22,022 nt of DNA, taken from Prevotella sp. UBA2746. GTDB taxonomy: Bacteria > Bacteroidota > Bacteroidia > Bacteroidales > Bacteroidaceae. Below the pieces are notes generated by a model that made no database searches, had not been told where the DNA came from, and saw only the letters and a list, made by a program, of their open reading frames with translations. The translations under genes and the position numbers were made by a program. Positions 16,801 through 22,022 of the stretch are shown piece after piece; position 1 is the stretch's first letter; each line of letters starts with the position of its first letter. The stretch is from assembly GCA_002353555.1 (NCBI GenBank), contig DEJO01000016.1, positions 1-22,022 on the forward strand, read 5' to 3'.

Positions 16801-18348
16801 AGCCTTCAAGACACCTATCGACGCTATAGCCATCCATTCGCAACGGGGTATCAATATGGAGACTACATCTTCGGTCTGCAACCCTTGTGCCGCAAGGAAG
16901 GCAGCCAGTCGGTCGCTGATGTCGTCTGCTTCCTGATAGGTATAGCTCCGGTCCTGGTAGACTACGGCAGTATGGTCGGGGTGTTGTCGTGCCTGACGGC
17001 GGAAGAGCGAAGCGATGGTCTGCGTGCTGTCATAATCGACGTCATTGGCATTGAACTGGTCGAGTTGCTGCAACTGCCCGGCTGTGGTGAGGCTGATGTC
17101 GCGCAACGGCTTGTCGAGTTCTGTCATTTGTTCTATCACACACTCATAGCTCTGGGCCAGCTGCCGCAGCATTTCCACCGAATAGTAATCGGTGCGATAG
17201 GTGAACTCCAGCCTGTAGTGCTTTTCTACCCTGTACAGTTGTACGTTCAGCGGTATTCCTGTGGCTGCATCGTCCTCCATTTTCAGCGTCACCGGCTTTC
17301 CGCCCATCGACAAGCTCTGGAACAAGTCGCCCTGATAGGCAAAGAGTGAGGTGGGTGGTGTGCTGATTCCGCTACAGAAATCGGCATAGGAGTAGAGGGA
17401 GTGCCGACGGCTTTCAACTACCGATGTCTCTCCTTGGCGGAACAGGTCGCCGACGGTAGTATCGTCGCTCAGCTGGAAATAGCAGGGCAGTGTCTGTACG
17501 AACATACCCATTGAGCGCTCCATGTGCTCGTAGCGTCCATGCCAGATCGTGGAGAAGAGCACCTGTTCGTCGCCAGTGAAGCGGGAAAGCAGCAAGGCGT
17601 ATGCAGAGGTCATGAAGACACTCTGCTTGACGCGGTTTTCTTTGCAGAAGGTTTTTATCTTATCCGTGTCGGGATGAATGTCTACCTGTATGATCGCCTC
17701 CTTGTGCTGCTTGTTATCTTTGCTGTTTCGGTTGGCGGCTTGGTCTATGTCGGGCAACAGCAGTGTGTCTACGTCGTCGCAAGGGAAGTGCTCCAGATAC
17801 CACTGCTCGTTGGCTTTCCACGCATCACCCTGACGTTGTTCCTGTTCGTAGTCAGCCCATTGCAGGGCATTCATCCCTTCGTCTTCTACCGGTTCGCCCC
17901 GGTAGGCGCGCTCGATGTCTTGGTAGAAGACCGTCATGCCTGTGCCGTCGCAGACGATATGGTGAATCTGGATGAACAGGTATACGGCATCGGGAGCTTT
18001 TAATATGCGGATGTAAGACAGTCTGCCGCCGATAAGGTCAAACGGTTGTACCAGTTGCTGTCTTATAGCCTCTATGTCGTCGATGGCATCAATGCCTATC
18101 TCTATCGGTTCGCTTTCGTCGATATATTGTTCAGGGGCACCCTCCTGGTTGATCCTGATGCGGCAATAGATATACGGATGAGCGGCAATAGCCTGCATGA
18201 CGGCATGACGCAGTTGTTCCGTGTCGACGCTTTTGTCCATTTTGTACAGGCAAGGCATGTTGTATATGTCATTCGTCGAGCGCTGCATGCATACTACGAA
18301 GATGCCCATTTGCGATTGTGACAAGGGGAAACTGGTGTTGTTGTTCAT
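10810..18348 (-). CDS. Two-module NRPS with terminal reductase (C-A-T-C-A-T-R)
   Basis: 2512 residues, cytoplasmic multidomain synthetase. Module 1: condensation domain with HHIVCDG (129-135), adenylation domain with YTSGSTGTPKG (594-604), YGPTES and YRTGD, carrier domain with GLTS (Ser1005). Module 2: condensation domain with HHLVMDG (1209-1215), adenylation with YTSGSTGVPKG (from 1666), carrier with LGGTS (Ser2071). End: NADPH-dependent thioester reductase with GATGYLG (2156-2162) and catalytic Y2310-xxx-K2314. Such enzymes release the chain as aldehyde or alcohol; a dipeptide aldehyde can cyclise to an imine/pyrazinone. Reading the ten specificity positions by eye gives DAMVLGLVSK and DAMVAGGIFK, from which I do not predict residues. 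A condensation domain at the very start suggests an N-acylated product or an in-trans donor. Both adenylation domains carry a translated inverted-repeat insert before YRTGD. The unusual first carrier motif (GLTS for GGxS) keeps the serine. Activation likely needs the transferase at 7078-7659. A consensus promoter lies 60 bases upstream. Confidence 0.95.
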   Translation of the reverse strand: MNNNTSFPLSQSQMGIFVVCMQRSTNDIYNMPCLYKMDKSVDTEQLRHAVMQAIAAHPYIYCRIRINQEGAPEQYIDESEPIEIGIDAIDDIEAIRQQLVQPFDLIGGRLSYIRILKAPDAVYLFIQIHHIVCDGTGMTVFYQDIERAYRGEPVEDEGMNALQWADYEQEQRQGDAWKANEQWYLEHFPCDDVDTLLLPDIDQAANRNSKDNKQHKEAIIQVDIHPDTDKIKTFCKENRVKQSVFMTSAYALLLSRFTGDEQVLFSTIWHGRYEHMERSMGMFVQTLPCYFQLSDDTTVGDLFRQGETSVVESRRHSLYSYADFCSGISTPPTSLFAYQGDLFQSLSMGGKPVTLKMEDDAATGIPLNVQLYRVEKHYRLEFTYRTDYYSVEMLRQLAQSYECVIEQMTELDKPLRDISLTTAGQLQQLDQFNANDVDYDSTQTIASLFRRQARQHPDHTAVVYQDRSYTYQEADDISDRLAAFLAAQGLQTEDVVSILIPRCEWMAIASIGVLKAGCTYQPLDPTYPAERLNFMMQDADAKYLITTEELRPLVSNYQGNVLYTKDIPTLTVPSAEALPQPTEPKPDDRVILLYTSGSTGTPKGCQLEHRNLVAFCHWYQRYLHVDETSRISAYASYGFDASMMETYCALTNGATLYIVPEEMRLDLISLNDYFIQNGITHAFMTTQVGYQFASMMENSTLHYLLTGGEKLGSLQPPKDFKLINLYGPTESTVSVTYFHVNEVLDNIPIGKANDNTRLYVVDKYGHRLPIGASGELWVSGPQVGRGYLNRPEKTAEVFIPNPFIIEECRMKNEESSLHAPADSSLFTLHSSFNRVYRTGDIVRYLPDGNIQFVGRRDGQVKIRGFRIELKEVEGIIRQYPGIKEVTVQAFDETGGGKFIAAYIVSDEKVDIQALNNFIMEEKPPYMVPAVTMQIDKIPLNQNQKVDKKALPKPEKQSSAGAGGQGNEPSAPMNILEKEIHDIIAGIVNNDDFSLTTPLGYAGLTSIMAIKLAIQISKRFGVTLNSKTLAKSATLQSIENTILQAYMEGNGKAQEAKKETRDDLQPSSSRSTEGRLQGKNLQPSSEIPLSYAQMGVYVDCMKNPTSTVYNIPFLLRFSPKTDKEALAKALQTLIKAHPALTAHFGSQGSDIVMLTQPGQEVAVTMSNMSEEELENYKWEFVQPFNLKQGPLYHLEVVTTGHHVCLLMDVHHLVMDGGSMDVFIHQLCDLLDSRDIEPEDATFADFVAAEKAAENTEQFQAARDFFQQQLGECEGVTEIPSDLTNPQEEGHQRTVTSALDFPAIEAFCRQHNLTAAHLTLAATFYTLARFTNNERLCITTISNGRSDLSIRNTVGMFVNTLALSSAINQQTVMEYLEETSRNFDETLTHENYPFAQIAADYDLSAEIMFAYQMGVLDKYICQGEEVKMENMESDTPKFRVAFYIREEAGQPSVCIEYDNGRYSKELMQHLAQSVVNATKAFVADPQQQLLQVSLLDKQQEQLLDSFNQTEVPYDNTQTIVSLFRSQVAATPDNECVVYHENRYTYREVDDISERIAQYISAKGLGSEDVVSVLIPRCEWMVIASLGIVKAGCAYQPLDPSYPEERLNFMMQDADARLLIADEGLRPLVSDYKGDVLFIKDIPALSAPSAEALPQLTEPKPESLFILLYTSGSTGVPKGCQLEHRNIVAFCHWYQRQFCLKADKHVAAYASYGFDACMMDIYPAVTCGACVYIIGDDIRLNLPDLNTYFNENGITHSFITTQVGYQFATNVDNHSLEHFAVGGEKLSALNPPKHYKMYNGYGPTECTIFTTTYWVQNYETDIPIGKALDNLHLYIVDKEFNRLPPGAAGELWVSGPQISRGYLNRPEKTAEVFIPNPFVNEECRMKNEELSLHAPADSSLFTLHSSFNRVYRTGDIVRYLPDGNIQFVGRKDGQVKIRGFRIELKEVEAVIRQFEGIKDATVQAFEYDNGGKYIAAYIVSDKQIDIKALNNFIGKQKPSYMIPAATMQIDAIPLNQNQKVNRKALPAPVIQAGDRDYVAPANDTEKLFCDIFADILSMDKVGALDNFFELGGTSLMVTRVIIEADKHNHRIAYGELFSYPTPRQLAQFVSGTADDVVQSDDTEDARYDYKPIDTMLMRNTLDSFRKGERQPIGNVLLTGATGYLGIHVLKELIERDDIPELWCMVRAKDLDKAERRLRQMLFYYFGKNYKELFGNRLHVLLGDVTQEITVDGKIDTVFNCAAMVKHFSKGTEIEDVNIGGAVNCVKFCAKTGARLVHISTYSTAGLSVDGKPGPEAKLTEQKLYYGQYMDNQYIHSKFISERVVLEAAAVHGVGTKVMRVGNLAPRSSDGEFQINFQTNSAMGRIRVFKMLGCYPYAMCDDPMEFSPINEVAQAIVLLAQTPRECTLFHPFNNHHVYFGDVLNELGQIGKAPRPVEAPVFSEEMETAKQDAEKAKLLSSLLAYQDMAHGHESYMIPTKNNYTTQVLYRLGFRWSPTSWDYVRQFLKAINDMGYFD
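12638..12720. repeat. In-frame inverted-repeat insert in adenylation domain 2
   Basis: Bases 12638-12668 and 12690-12720 are 31-base arms, reverse complements at 28 of 31 positions, around a 21-base loop. The arms are built from GAAGAAT/ATTCTTC-type units. Read in the NRPS frame it encodes about residues 1877-1904: NEECRMKNEELSLHAPADSS then LFTLHSSFN. It sits between the conserved NPF and YRTGD motifs, where adenylation domains normally have a turn of a few residues. It resembles intergenic repeat DNA that has been captured in frame. Confidence 0.85.
15854..15936. repeat. In-frame inverted-repeat insert in adenylation domain 1
   Basis: Second copy of the same element, exactly 3216 bases from the module 2 copy and at the homologous position (about residues 805-832). 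Arms are 15854-15884 and 15906-15936 with a 21-base loop. It encodes IEECRMKNEESSLHAPADSS followed by LFTLHSSFN. Part of a longer near-identical block shared by the modules; 15783-15904 equals 12567-12688 without a mismatch. Confidence 0.85.
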
Positions 18349-18408
18349 AGTCGTATAGTTTTTTGTTTTAAGTTGTCCTTTTTAGTTGGAAATAGGTTTT
18401 TATGGTTG

Positions 18409-18439
18409 CAAAGATACGATTAAGCGAGGACAATGCAAA
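18409..18439 (-). promoter_or_regulatory. Promoter of the NRPS gene
   Basis: On the minus strand TTTG (18436-18439), a 19-base spacer and TATCTTTG (18409-18416) match the Bacteroidota consensus perfectly. The -33 box overlaps the edge of a 24-base perfect palindrome (18437-18460). The leader to the ATG at 18348 is about 55 bases and A-rich. The spacer and -7 sequence recur almost unchanged at 21998-22022. Confidence 0.8.
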
Positions 18440-18608
18440 AGAAAAAACGTTTTTTCTTTTCATGGTCGAGCGCAAGTATTTTCTATAAAGATACGATTAA
18501 GCGAGGACAATGCAAAAGAAAAACTTTTTTCTTTTCATGGTCGAGTGTAAGTATTTTCAATAAAGTACGATTAAGCGAGGATAATGCAAAAGAAAATGTC
18601 CTTATTCT

Positions 18609-18639
18609 TTTCATGGTCGAGCGTAAAATTGTATATTTG
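18609..18639 (+). promoter_or_regulatory. Promoter of the barrel/PrsW operon
   Basis: TATATTTG (18632-18639) matches the -7 consensus and lies 26 bases before the ATG at 18666. At the proper 19-base spacing the -33 position reads TTTC (18609-18612), one change from TTTG. It is the outermost plus-strand element of the tandem array. Confidence 0.6.
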
Positions 18640-18665
18640 CACCGTGAAACCATTAGACTGGCACA

Positions 18666-20045
18666 ATGAAAAAACGACTCATCTTCATAGCCGCACTCCT
18701 GCTGACACTCGGCAGCAAGGCTGAAAACCACCAAGATACAGACACGTTGAAGAGCTCTGAAACACTCTTTACGTCAACAGGAAAGGCAGGGGAGAACCGT
18801 CCCAACCACTTCACGTTGAATGCCAACCTGATGGCGCGCGGAGAGATGAGAAGGGGCGGACTGCCGGTAACAGATGTCGGCGAGGAGAAAGACCGTGCCA
18901 ACTTCGTGGTGGAGCGTGCCCGACTCATCCTGGGCTATGAGCGTGACTTTCTTCAGGCACGTGTCAGCATCCAGCACGAAGGATTGTGGGGCAGCGAGAG
19001 CAACGGAGAATTAAATATCTACGAGGCATGGGCTCAGCTGAAGACGAAAAACGGTTTCTTTACCCGTGTCGGCAGGCAGGAGCTGGTCTATGACGATGAA
19101 CGCATCCTCGGCAACGACGACTGGGCGATGGCGGCACTGTCTCACGATGTCTTGAAAGTGGGCTATGAGGGACACGGCCATAAGGCGCATGCCTTCTTTG
19201 CCTACAACCAGAACAACAAGAACGTGATCGGCGGCAACTTCTACAAGAACGGTGCCCAGCCTTATAAGTCGATGCAGGCGGTATGGTACCATTATGATGT
19301 GCCTAAGATTCCGTTGGGTGTCTCTTTGATATTTATGAACGTGGGCATGCAGAGCGGCACAGAGGAGAAGAACCATACCACCAACCAGCAGCTCTTCGGC
19401 GGATACCTGAAGTTCAAGCCGAAGCGTTTCTCCCTGGAAGCATCCTACTATCGGCAGAGCGGAAAGGCTTCGCTGAACTATGAAAGTGGGATGGATTTGC
19501 CGCTCAAGGCTTGGATGGCGGGTGTGAAGACGGGCTACGACTTCAATTCCTATGTTTCGGCATACGCCGGCTACGACTACCTCAGCGGCGACAAGGAGTT
19601 TGTTGTTCCGGAACAAGGCGCCATCGGTATGACGCTACACTCCAAGATTACCGCCTTTACCTCTATCTTCGGCTCCAGCCATAAGTTCTATGGGGCTATG
19701 GACTTCTTCTATGTCAGTGCCTACTACGGAACCAACTCGCCGGGTTTGCAGAACCTCTACGGAGGAGTCACCATCAAACCCGTCAAGAACCTGTCCATCG
19801 ATGCTGCCTACCACTACATGAGTATCGCCAGCAACCTGACGAACTTGAAAAAGACGCTCGGCCACGAACTGGAGGTCTTCGCCTCCTACAAGATCATGCG
19901 TGACGTTTCCGTCGCTGCCGGCTACTCATACATGAAGGGTTCTGAGACGATGGAACGTCTGAAACGAAGCACCGATAAACGACAGATGCACTGGGCGTGG
20001 CTCATGCTCAGCATCTCGCCACGCATCTTCTCAGCAAAATGGTAA
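18666..20045 (+). CDS. Outer-membrane beta-barrel, alginate-export/porin type
   Basis: 459 residues. A signal peptide MKKRLIFIAALLLTLGSKA is followed by a likely cleavage before Glu20. The rest alternates in the manner of a beta barrel, rich in aromatic girdle residues and glycine, e.g. FVVERARLILGYERDFLQAR and YGGVTIKPVKNLSIDAAYHY, and ends in ISPRIFSAKW, an aromatic-terminated final strand. The segment GRQELVYDDERILGNDDWAM (about 135-154) is characteristic of the alginate-export-like barrel family, whose Bacteroidota members are mostly of unknown substrate. It would form an outer-membrane channel. It is transcribed divergently from the NRPS through the shared promoter array and is followed after 10 bases by the PrsW-type gene. 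A role in exporting the peptide product is possible but is inference only; general nutrient uptake is equally likely. Confidence 0.8.
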   Translation: MKKRLIFIAALLLTLGSKAENHQDTDTLKSSETLFTSTGKAGENRPNHFTLNANLMARGEMRRGGLPVTDVGEEKDRANFVVERARLILGYERDFLQARVSIQHEGLWGSESNGELNIYEAWAQLKTKNGFFTRVGRQELVYDDERILGNDDWAMAALSHDVLKVGYEGHGHKAHAFFAYNQNNKNVIGGNFYKNGAQPYKSMQAVWYHYDVPKIPLGVSLIFMNVGMQSGTEEKNHTTNQQLFGGYLKFKPKRFSLEASYYRQSGKASLNYESGMDLPLKAWMAGVKTGYDFNSYVSAYAGYDYLSGDKEFVVPEQGAIGMTLHSKITAFTSIFGSSHKFYGAMDFFYVSAYYGTNSPGLQNLYGGVTIKPVKNLSIDAAYHYMSIASNLTNLKKTLGHELEVFASYKIMRDVSVAAGYSYMKGSETMERLKRSTDKRQMHWAWLMLSISPRIFSAKW

Positions 20046-20055
20046 CACATTCATC

Positions 20056-20775
20056 ATGATACTATTCGCAGCCGCATTGCTTCCGGCACTTCTTCTGTTG
20101 CTCTACATCTGGAAGAAAGACCCGCAGCCGGAACCGACTTCAAAGCTCCTGAAGGCATTCCTGGCAGGAGTCCTCATCTGTGTCCCTGTTTCTATAGTGG
20201 AAATGGCAATACAGTCGTTGCTGTTTGGTGAAGGTGGAGAGGGCACCACCCTGATAGGTTCCACCGCCGAGGCGTTCCTCGTGGCTGCCATTCCCGAAGA
20301 AGCCTTCAAGCTGTTGGCACTATGGTTGCTGGTAAGGAAGAACCCTTACTTCGACGAACACTTCGACGGCATCGTCTATGCCGTCTTCGTTGGACTGGGA
20401 TTCGCAGCCATAGAGAATATCTTCTATGTCGTAGGCGAAGAAGAATGGTTGACGGTAGCCATCAGCAGGGCGCTCCTTGCCGTCCCCGGCCACTATGCTT
20501 TCGCCGTCTTGATGGGCTACTATTATTCCCTCTACCACTTTGTTGACCGTTCAAGGCGCAATGCCGTCAACATCCTGCTGATGCCTGTCCTGGCGCATGG
20601 CATCTATGATGCCCTCCTGATGAGCGGTCAGGTGCATCCCTATTTCGGCATCATCGGCTTCTTCGTCGTCATCTGGTTCTGTATTAAGTTGCACAAGTAT
20701 GCCAAGAAGAAAATTATGGCGCAGATCTACCGCGACAATGAAGATGCAGAGCCCCCAACTTCATCGGTAACATAA
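20056..20775 (+). CDS. PrsW-family intramembrane metalloprotease
   Basis: 239 residues, polytopic inner-membrane protein. An N-terminal segment, ILFAAALLPALLLLLYIW, begins the first membrane helix, and several more hydrophobic helices follow. Motifs of the PrsW/CAAX-protease-like group are present: PEEAFK with Glu81, Glu82 and Lys85; FAAIENIFY with Glu120 and Asn121; His146 in HYAFA; and His181 in HGIYD. These are the probable zinc and catalytic residues. The best-known member, Bacillus PrsW, starts destruction of a membrane-bound anti-sigma factor; Bacteroidota homologues are largely unstudied. The tail after about 220 is hydrophilic. It starts 10 bases after the barrel gene, so the two are co-transcribed. 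No membrane anti-sigma factor is visible nearby, so its target is unknown. Confidence 0.88.
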   Translation: MILFAAALLPALLLLLYIWKKDPQPEPTSKLLKAFLAGVLICVPVSIVEMAIQSLLFGEGGEGTTLIGSTAEAFLVAAIPEEAFKLLALWLLVRKNPYFDEHFDGIVYAVFVGLGFAAIENIFYVVGEEEWLTVAISRALLAVPGHYAFAVLMGYYYSLYHFVDRSRRNAVNILLMPVLAHGIYDALLMSGQVHPYFGIIGFFVVIWFCIKLHKYAKKKIMAQIYRDNEDAEPPTSSVT

Positions 20776-20813
20776 ATGAAGAGGGCACTTCAACATGAGG
20801 TGCCCAACTTCAT
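20776..20813. terminator. Bidirectional stem-loop between converging genes
   Basis: ATGAAG (20776-20781) pairs with CTTCAT (20808-20813), and inside it GGGCACTTC (20783-20791) pairs with GAGGTGCCC (20797-20805) with one G-U pair around a 5-base loop. It starts right after the PrsW stop codon and lies 36 bases beyond the stop of the minus-strand CMD/cupin gene. No long T-run follows on either side. Confidence 0.6.
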
Positions 20814-20848
20814 CATATAAATCTCAGGATGTTCAGCGTGGTTACAGC

Positions 20849-21979
20849 CTATTTCAGCTTGTCGTAGACCTCGTCGTTGACGGGTTCCAGCCATTCGTTG
20901 CTGGCTCCTTCTTCCACGTGGGTCATGTAGGTGAGGTGCTGGAACCATGAGTCTTTGGCTGCTCCGTGCCAGTGTTTCACCTCGGTGGGTATGGCGATGA
21001 CGGTGCCGGGAGTCATGGGTACCGCCTCCTTGCCCCATTCCTGATACCATCCTCGTCCGCTGACACAGATGAGCACCTGTACCGACTTGTGGTGGATGTG
21101 CCAGTTGTTGCGGCAGCGTGGCTCGAAGGTGACGTTGACCAGTGCGCCGTCGGCCCCTCCCATCGGTGCGAGATAGCTGTTGCCGATGAAGTCTTTGGCG
21201 TATGCTGTGTTCAGGTTTCCTTTGGGCCATACGGTGCTGACGATGCCGTCGGCGGGCAGGGGTAGGGTGGTGCCGCACACCTCGTTGACGGCTTTGGTGC
21301 AACGGATGGCCTCTTCCGTTCCCACTTTCGTTGCCAGTAGTGCGGGTATGGCACACAACTCTGCATCGGTAACCCCCATGTGGCGTGCGCCGCTGACGTG
21401 CGCCTTCAGTTGCGGTTCGCATCCCGGCAGTGCGGCGATGGCGCTGACGGTGACGATTTCGCGCTCGGCATGGGTCAGGTTGTTGCGTGCGAAGATGTCG
21501 CCGAAGAGGTGAGCCTTCAGGTAGTAGTCAGTCTGCGGTGCAAACTCATAGTTGAACGGCACGCCGGTGAGCCTTGTCTGCACCTCCGTGCCCTGCTTCA
21601 GGGCGTCGTAGTCTGGTGCCATGGCGTCGGCTTCCTTTCCGGCAGGCGTGGCAAGTCCTTTCTCCTGTCGTTCCTTGATAACCTGCTGGAGTGCGCCCAG
21701 CGCATTCAGTGAGCGTGGAAATCCCGTGTAGGCATAGAGTTGTGAGAGCGCTTCCTTGATTTTGCTGACGGTGAGTCCCTGTTCAAACCCCTCGTCGATG
21801 GCTTTCTTCAGCGCCTCGATGTTGCCCTTGGCTTCTTGGGCGGCAATGGCAACGAATGCCGTCCATGTGTTTTCCTGTTCCATGTTCTTTTCTTTATGGT
21901 TGATAGTTGTTGTTTGTTGTGCGTGCATGCAGCCTGCGATGCAGAGCATGACGGCAGTGACGAATGTTTTGATATGCAT
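20849..21979 (-). CDS. Exported carboxymuconolactone decarboxylase-like/cupin fusion
   Basis: 376 residues. An N-terminal export signal MHIKTFVTAVMLCIAGC carries a lipobox-like IAGC (Cys17), so it may be a lipoprotein; cleavage before QQ at 21 is the alternative. Two CMD (AhpD-like) helical units follow, about 40-115 (EGFEQGLTVSKIKEALSQLY) and 155-240 (LTHAEREIVTVSAIAALPGC). The C-terminal cupin (about 275-360) has WHIHHKSVQVLICVSGRG (His294, His296, His297) and PTEVKHWHG as its two metal-binding motifs. CMD proteins include decarboxylases and thiol peroxidase helpers, but the usual CxxC of AhpD is absent here, so the reaction is unknown. A second start at MEQENTW (about residue 33) would give a cytoplasmic protein of the usual annotated form. 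The -7 box at 22000-22007 leaves a leader of about 15 bases with AGGGA, supporting the start at 21979. Convergent with PrsW. Confidence 0.85.
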   Translation of the reverse strand: MHIKTFVTAVMLCIAGCMHAQQTTTINHKEKNMEQENTWTAFVAIAAQEAKGNIEALKKAIDEGFEQGLTVSKIKEALSQLYAYTGFPRSLNALGALQQVIKERQEKGLATPAGKEADAMAPDYDALKQGTEVQTRLTGVPFNYEFAPQTDYYLKAHLFGDIFARNNLTHAEREIVTVSAIAALPGCEPQLKAHVSGARHMGVTDAELCAIPALLATKVGTEEAIRCTKAVNEVCGTTLPLPADGIVSTVWPKGNLNTAYAKDFIGNSYLAPMGGADGALVNVTFEPRCRNNWHIHHKSVQVLICVSGRGWYQEWGKEAVPMTPGTVIAIPTEVKHWHGAAKDSWFQHLTYMTHVEEGASNEWLEPVNDEVYDKLK

Positions 21980-21999
21980 GATTATTCCCTTTTTGCGTG

Positions 22000-22022
22000 C
22001 AAAGATACGGTTAAGCGAGGAC
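22000..22022 (-). promoter_or_regulatory. Promoter of the CMD/cupin gene, cut by window end
   Basis: On the minus strand TATCTTTG (22000-22007) is a perfect -7 box just upstream of the gene start at 21979; the -33 element lies beyond the window. Bases 21998-22022 match 18407-18431 of the NRPS promoter with a single difference, including the spacer, which the consensus does not require. Confidence 0.75.

Larger units (their letters stand above)
18409..18640. repeat. Three tandem copies of a divergent promoter unit
   Basis: Units begin at 18409, 18486 and 18561 (77- and 75-base periods). Each has a minus-strand -33/-7 pair with a similar spacer (GATTAAGCGAGG on the plus strand), a purine/pyrimidine palindrome, then a CATGGTCGAG block leading to a T-rich box on the plus strand. 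The minus-strand -7 is perfect only in unit 1 (TATCTTTG), has one change in unit 2 (TATCTTTA) and is broken in unit 3. The plus-strand -7 is perfect only in unit 3 (TATATTTG). The array fills the gap between the NRPS and barrel genes. Confidence 0.85.

Noticed and set aside
16477..17349. A 290-codon plus-strand open frame inside the NRPS gene, with several others nearby
   Set aside because: It lies opposite the well-conserved first condensation and adenylation domains, has no recognisable motif and no promoter of the local type.
18409..18640. CRISPR array
   Set aside because: The repeated part is the whole 75-77-base unit rather than short repeats with unique spacers, only three imperfect units exist, and no cas gene is nearby.

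Overview
The window looks like chromosomal DNA of a Bacteroidota bacterium, most likely Prevotella/Segatella-like (genus is inference). The reasons are several start-proximal promoters with the Bacteroidota pattern TTTG-N19-TAnnTTTG, mostly A-rich leaders with few Shine-Dalgarno sequences, mid-range GC in the core genes, and MKNEE/HSSF-type repeat DNA that I recall from Prevotella genomes. No rRNA, tRNA or CRISPR array was seen.

Layout. (1) 1-792: the body of a prephenate dehydrogenase gene (tyrA), cut by the window edge. (2) About 850-1210: a non-coding element with imperfect terminal inverted repeats and a 25-bp perfect internal hairpin, resembling a MITE. (3) About 1280-5740: a visibly AT-rich accessory island, all on the minus strand. 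It carries an uncharacterised three-gene operon (136-aa orphan, PLD-family protein with WG repeats, second WG protein). Downstream lie three decayed genes: an AlbA_2 N-terminal scrap, an AlbA_2/HATPase_c_4 gene with a nonsense codon, and a RhuM-like remnant. (4) 6054-10264: plus-strand genes for a secreted SGNH/GDSL hydrolase, an Sfp-type phosphopantetheinyl transferase, a membrane sensor carrying both a SpoIIE phosphatase and an RsbW-like kinase domain, and its STAS partner. (5) 10442-18348, minus strand: a 2512-aa nonribosomal peptide synthetase, C-A-T-C-A-T-R, followed by a small frameshifted gene. (6) 18349-18665: a three-copy tandem array of a divergent promoter unit. (7) 18666-20775, plus strand: an outer-membrane barrel and a PrsW-type membrane protease. 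(8) 20849-21979, minus strand: an exported double-CMD plus cupin protein.

How it may work together. The NRPS has two peptidyl carrier domains that need the neighbouring transferase for activation, and a terminal NADPH-dependent reductase that should release a dipeptide as an aldehyde or alcohol (or a cyclised derivative). A sensor/phosphatase/kinase/STAS partner-switching module lies convergent to it, so signal-controlled production is an attractive but unproven idea. No dedicated exporter or resistance gene is obvious; the barrel and PrsW across the promoter array are possible but unproven partners.

The most unusual sequence features are the promoter array; an inverted-repeat element lying in frame at the same loop of both adenylation domains, where it is translated; and the low-GC PLD-WG/WG operon among decaying AlbA_2 genes.
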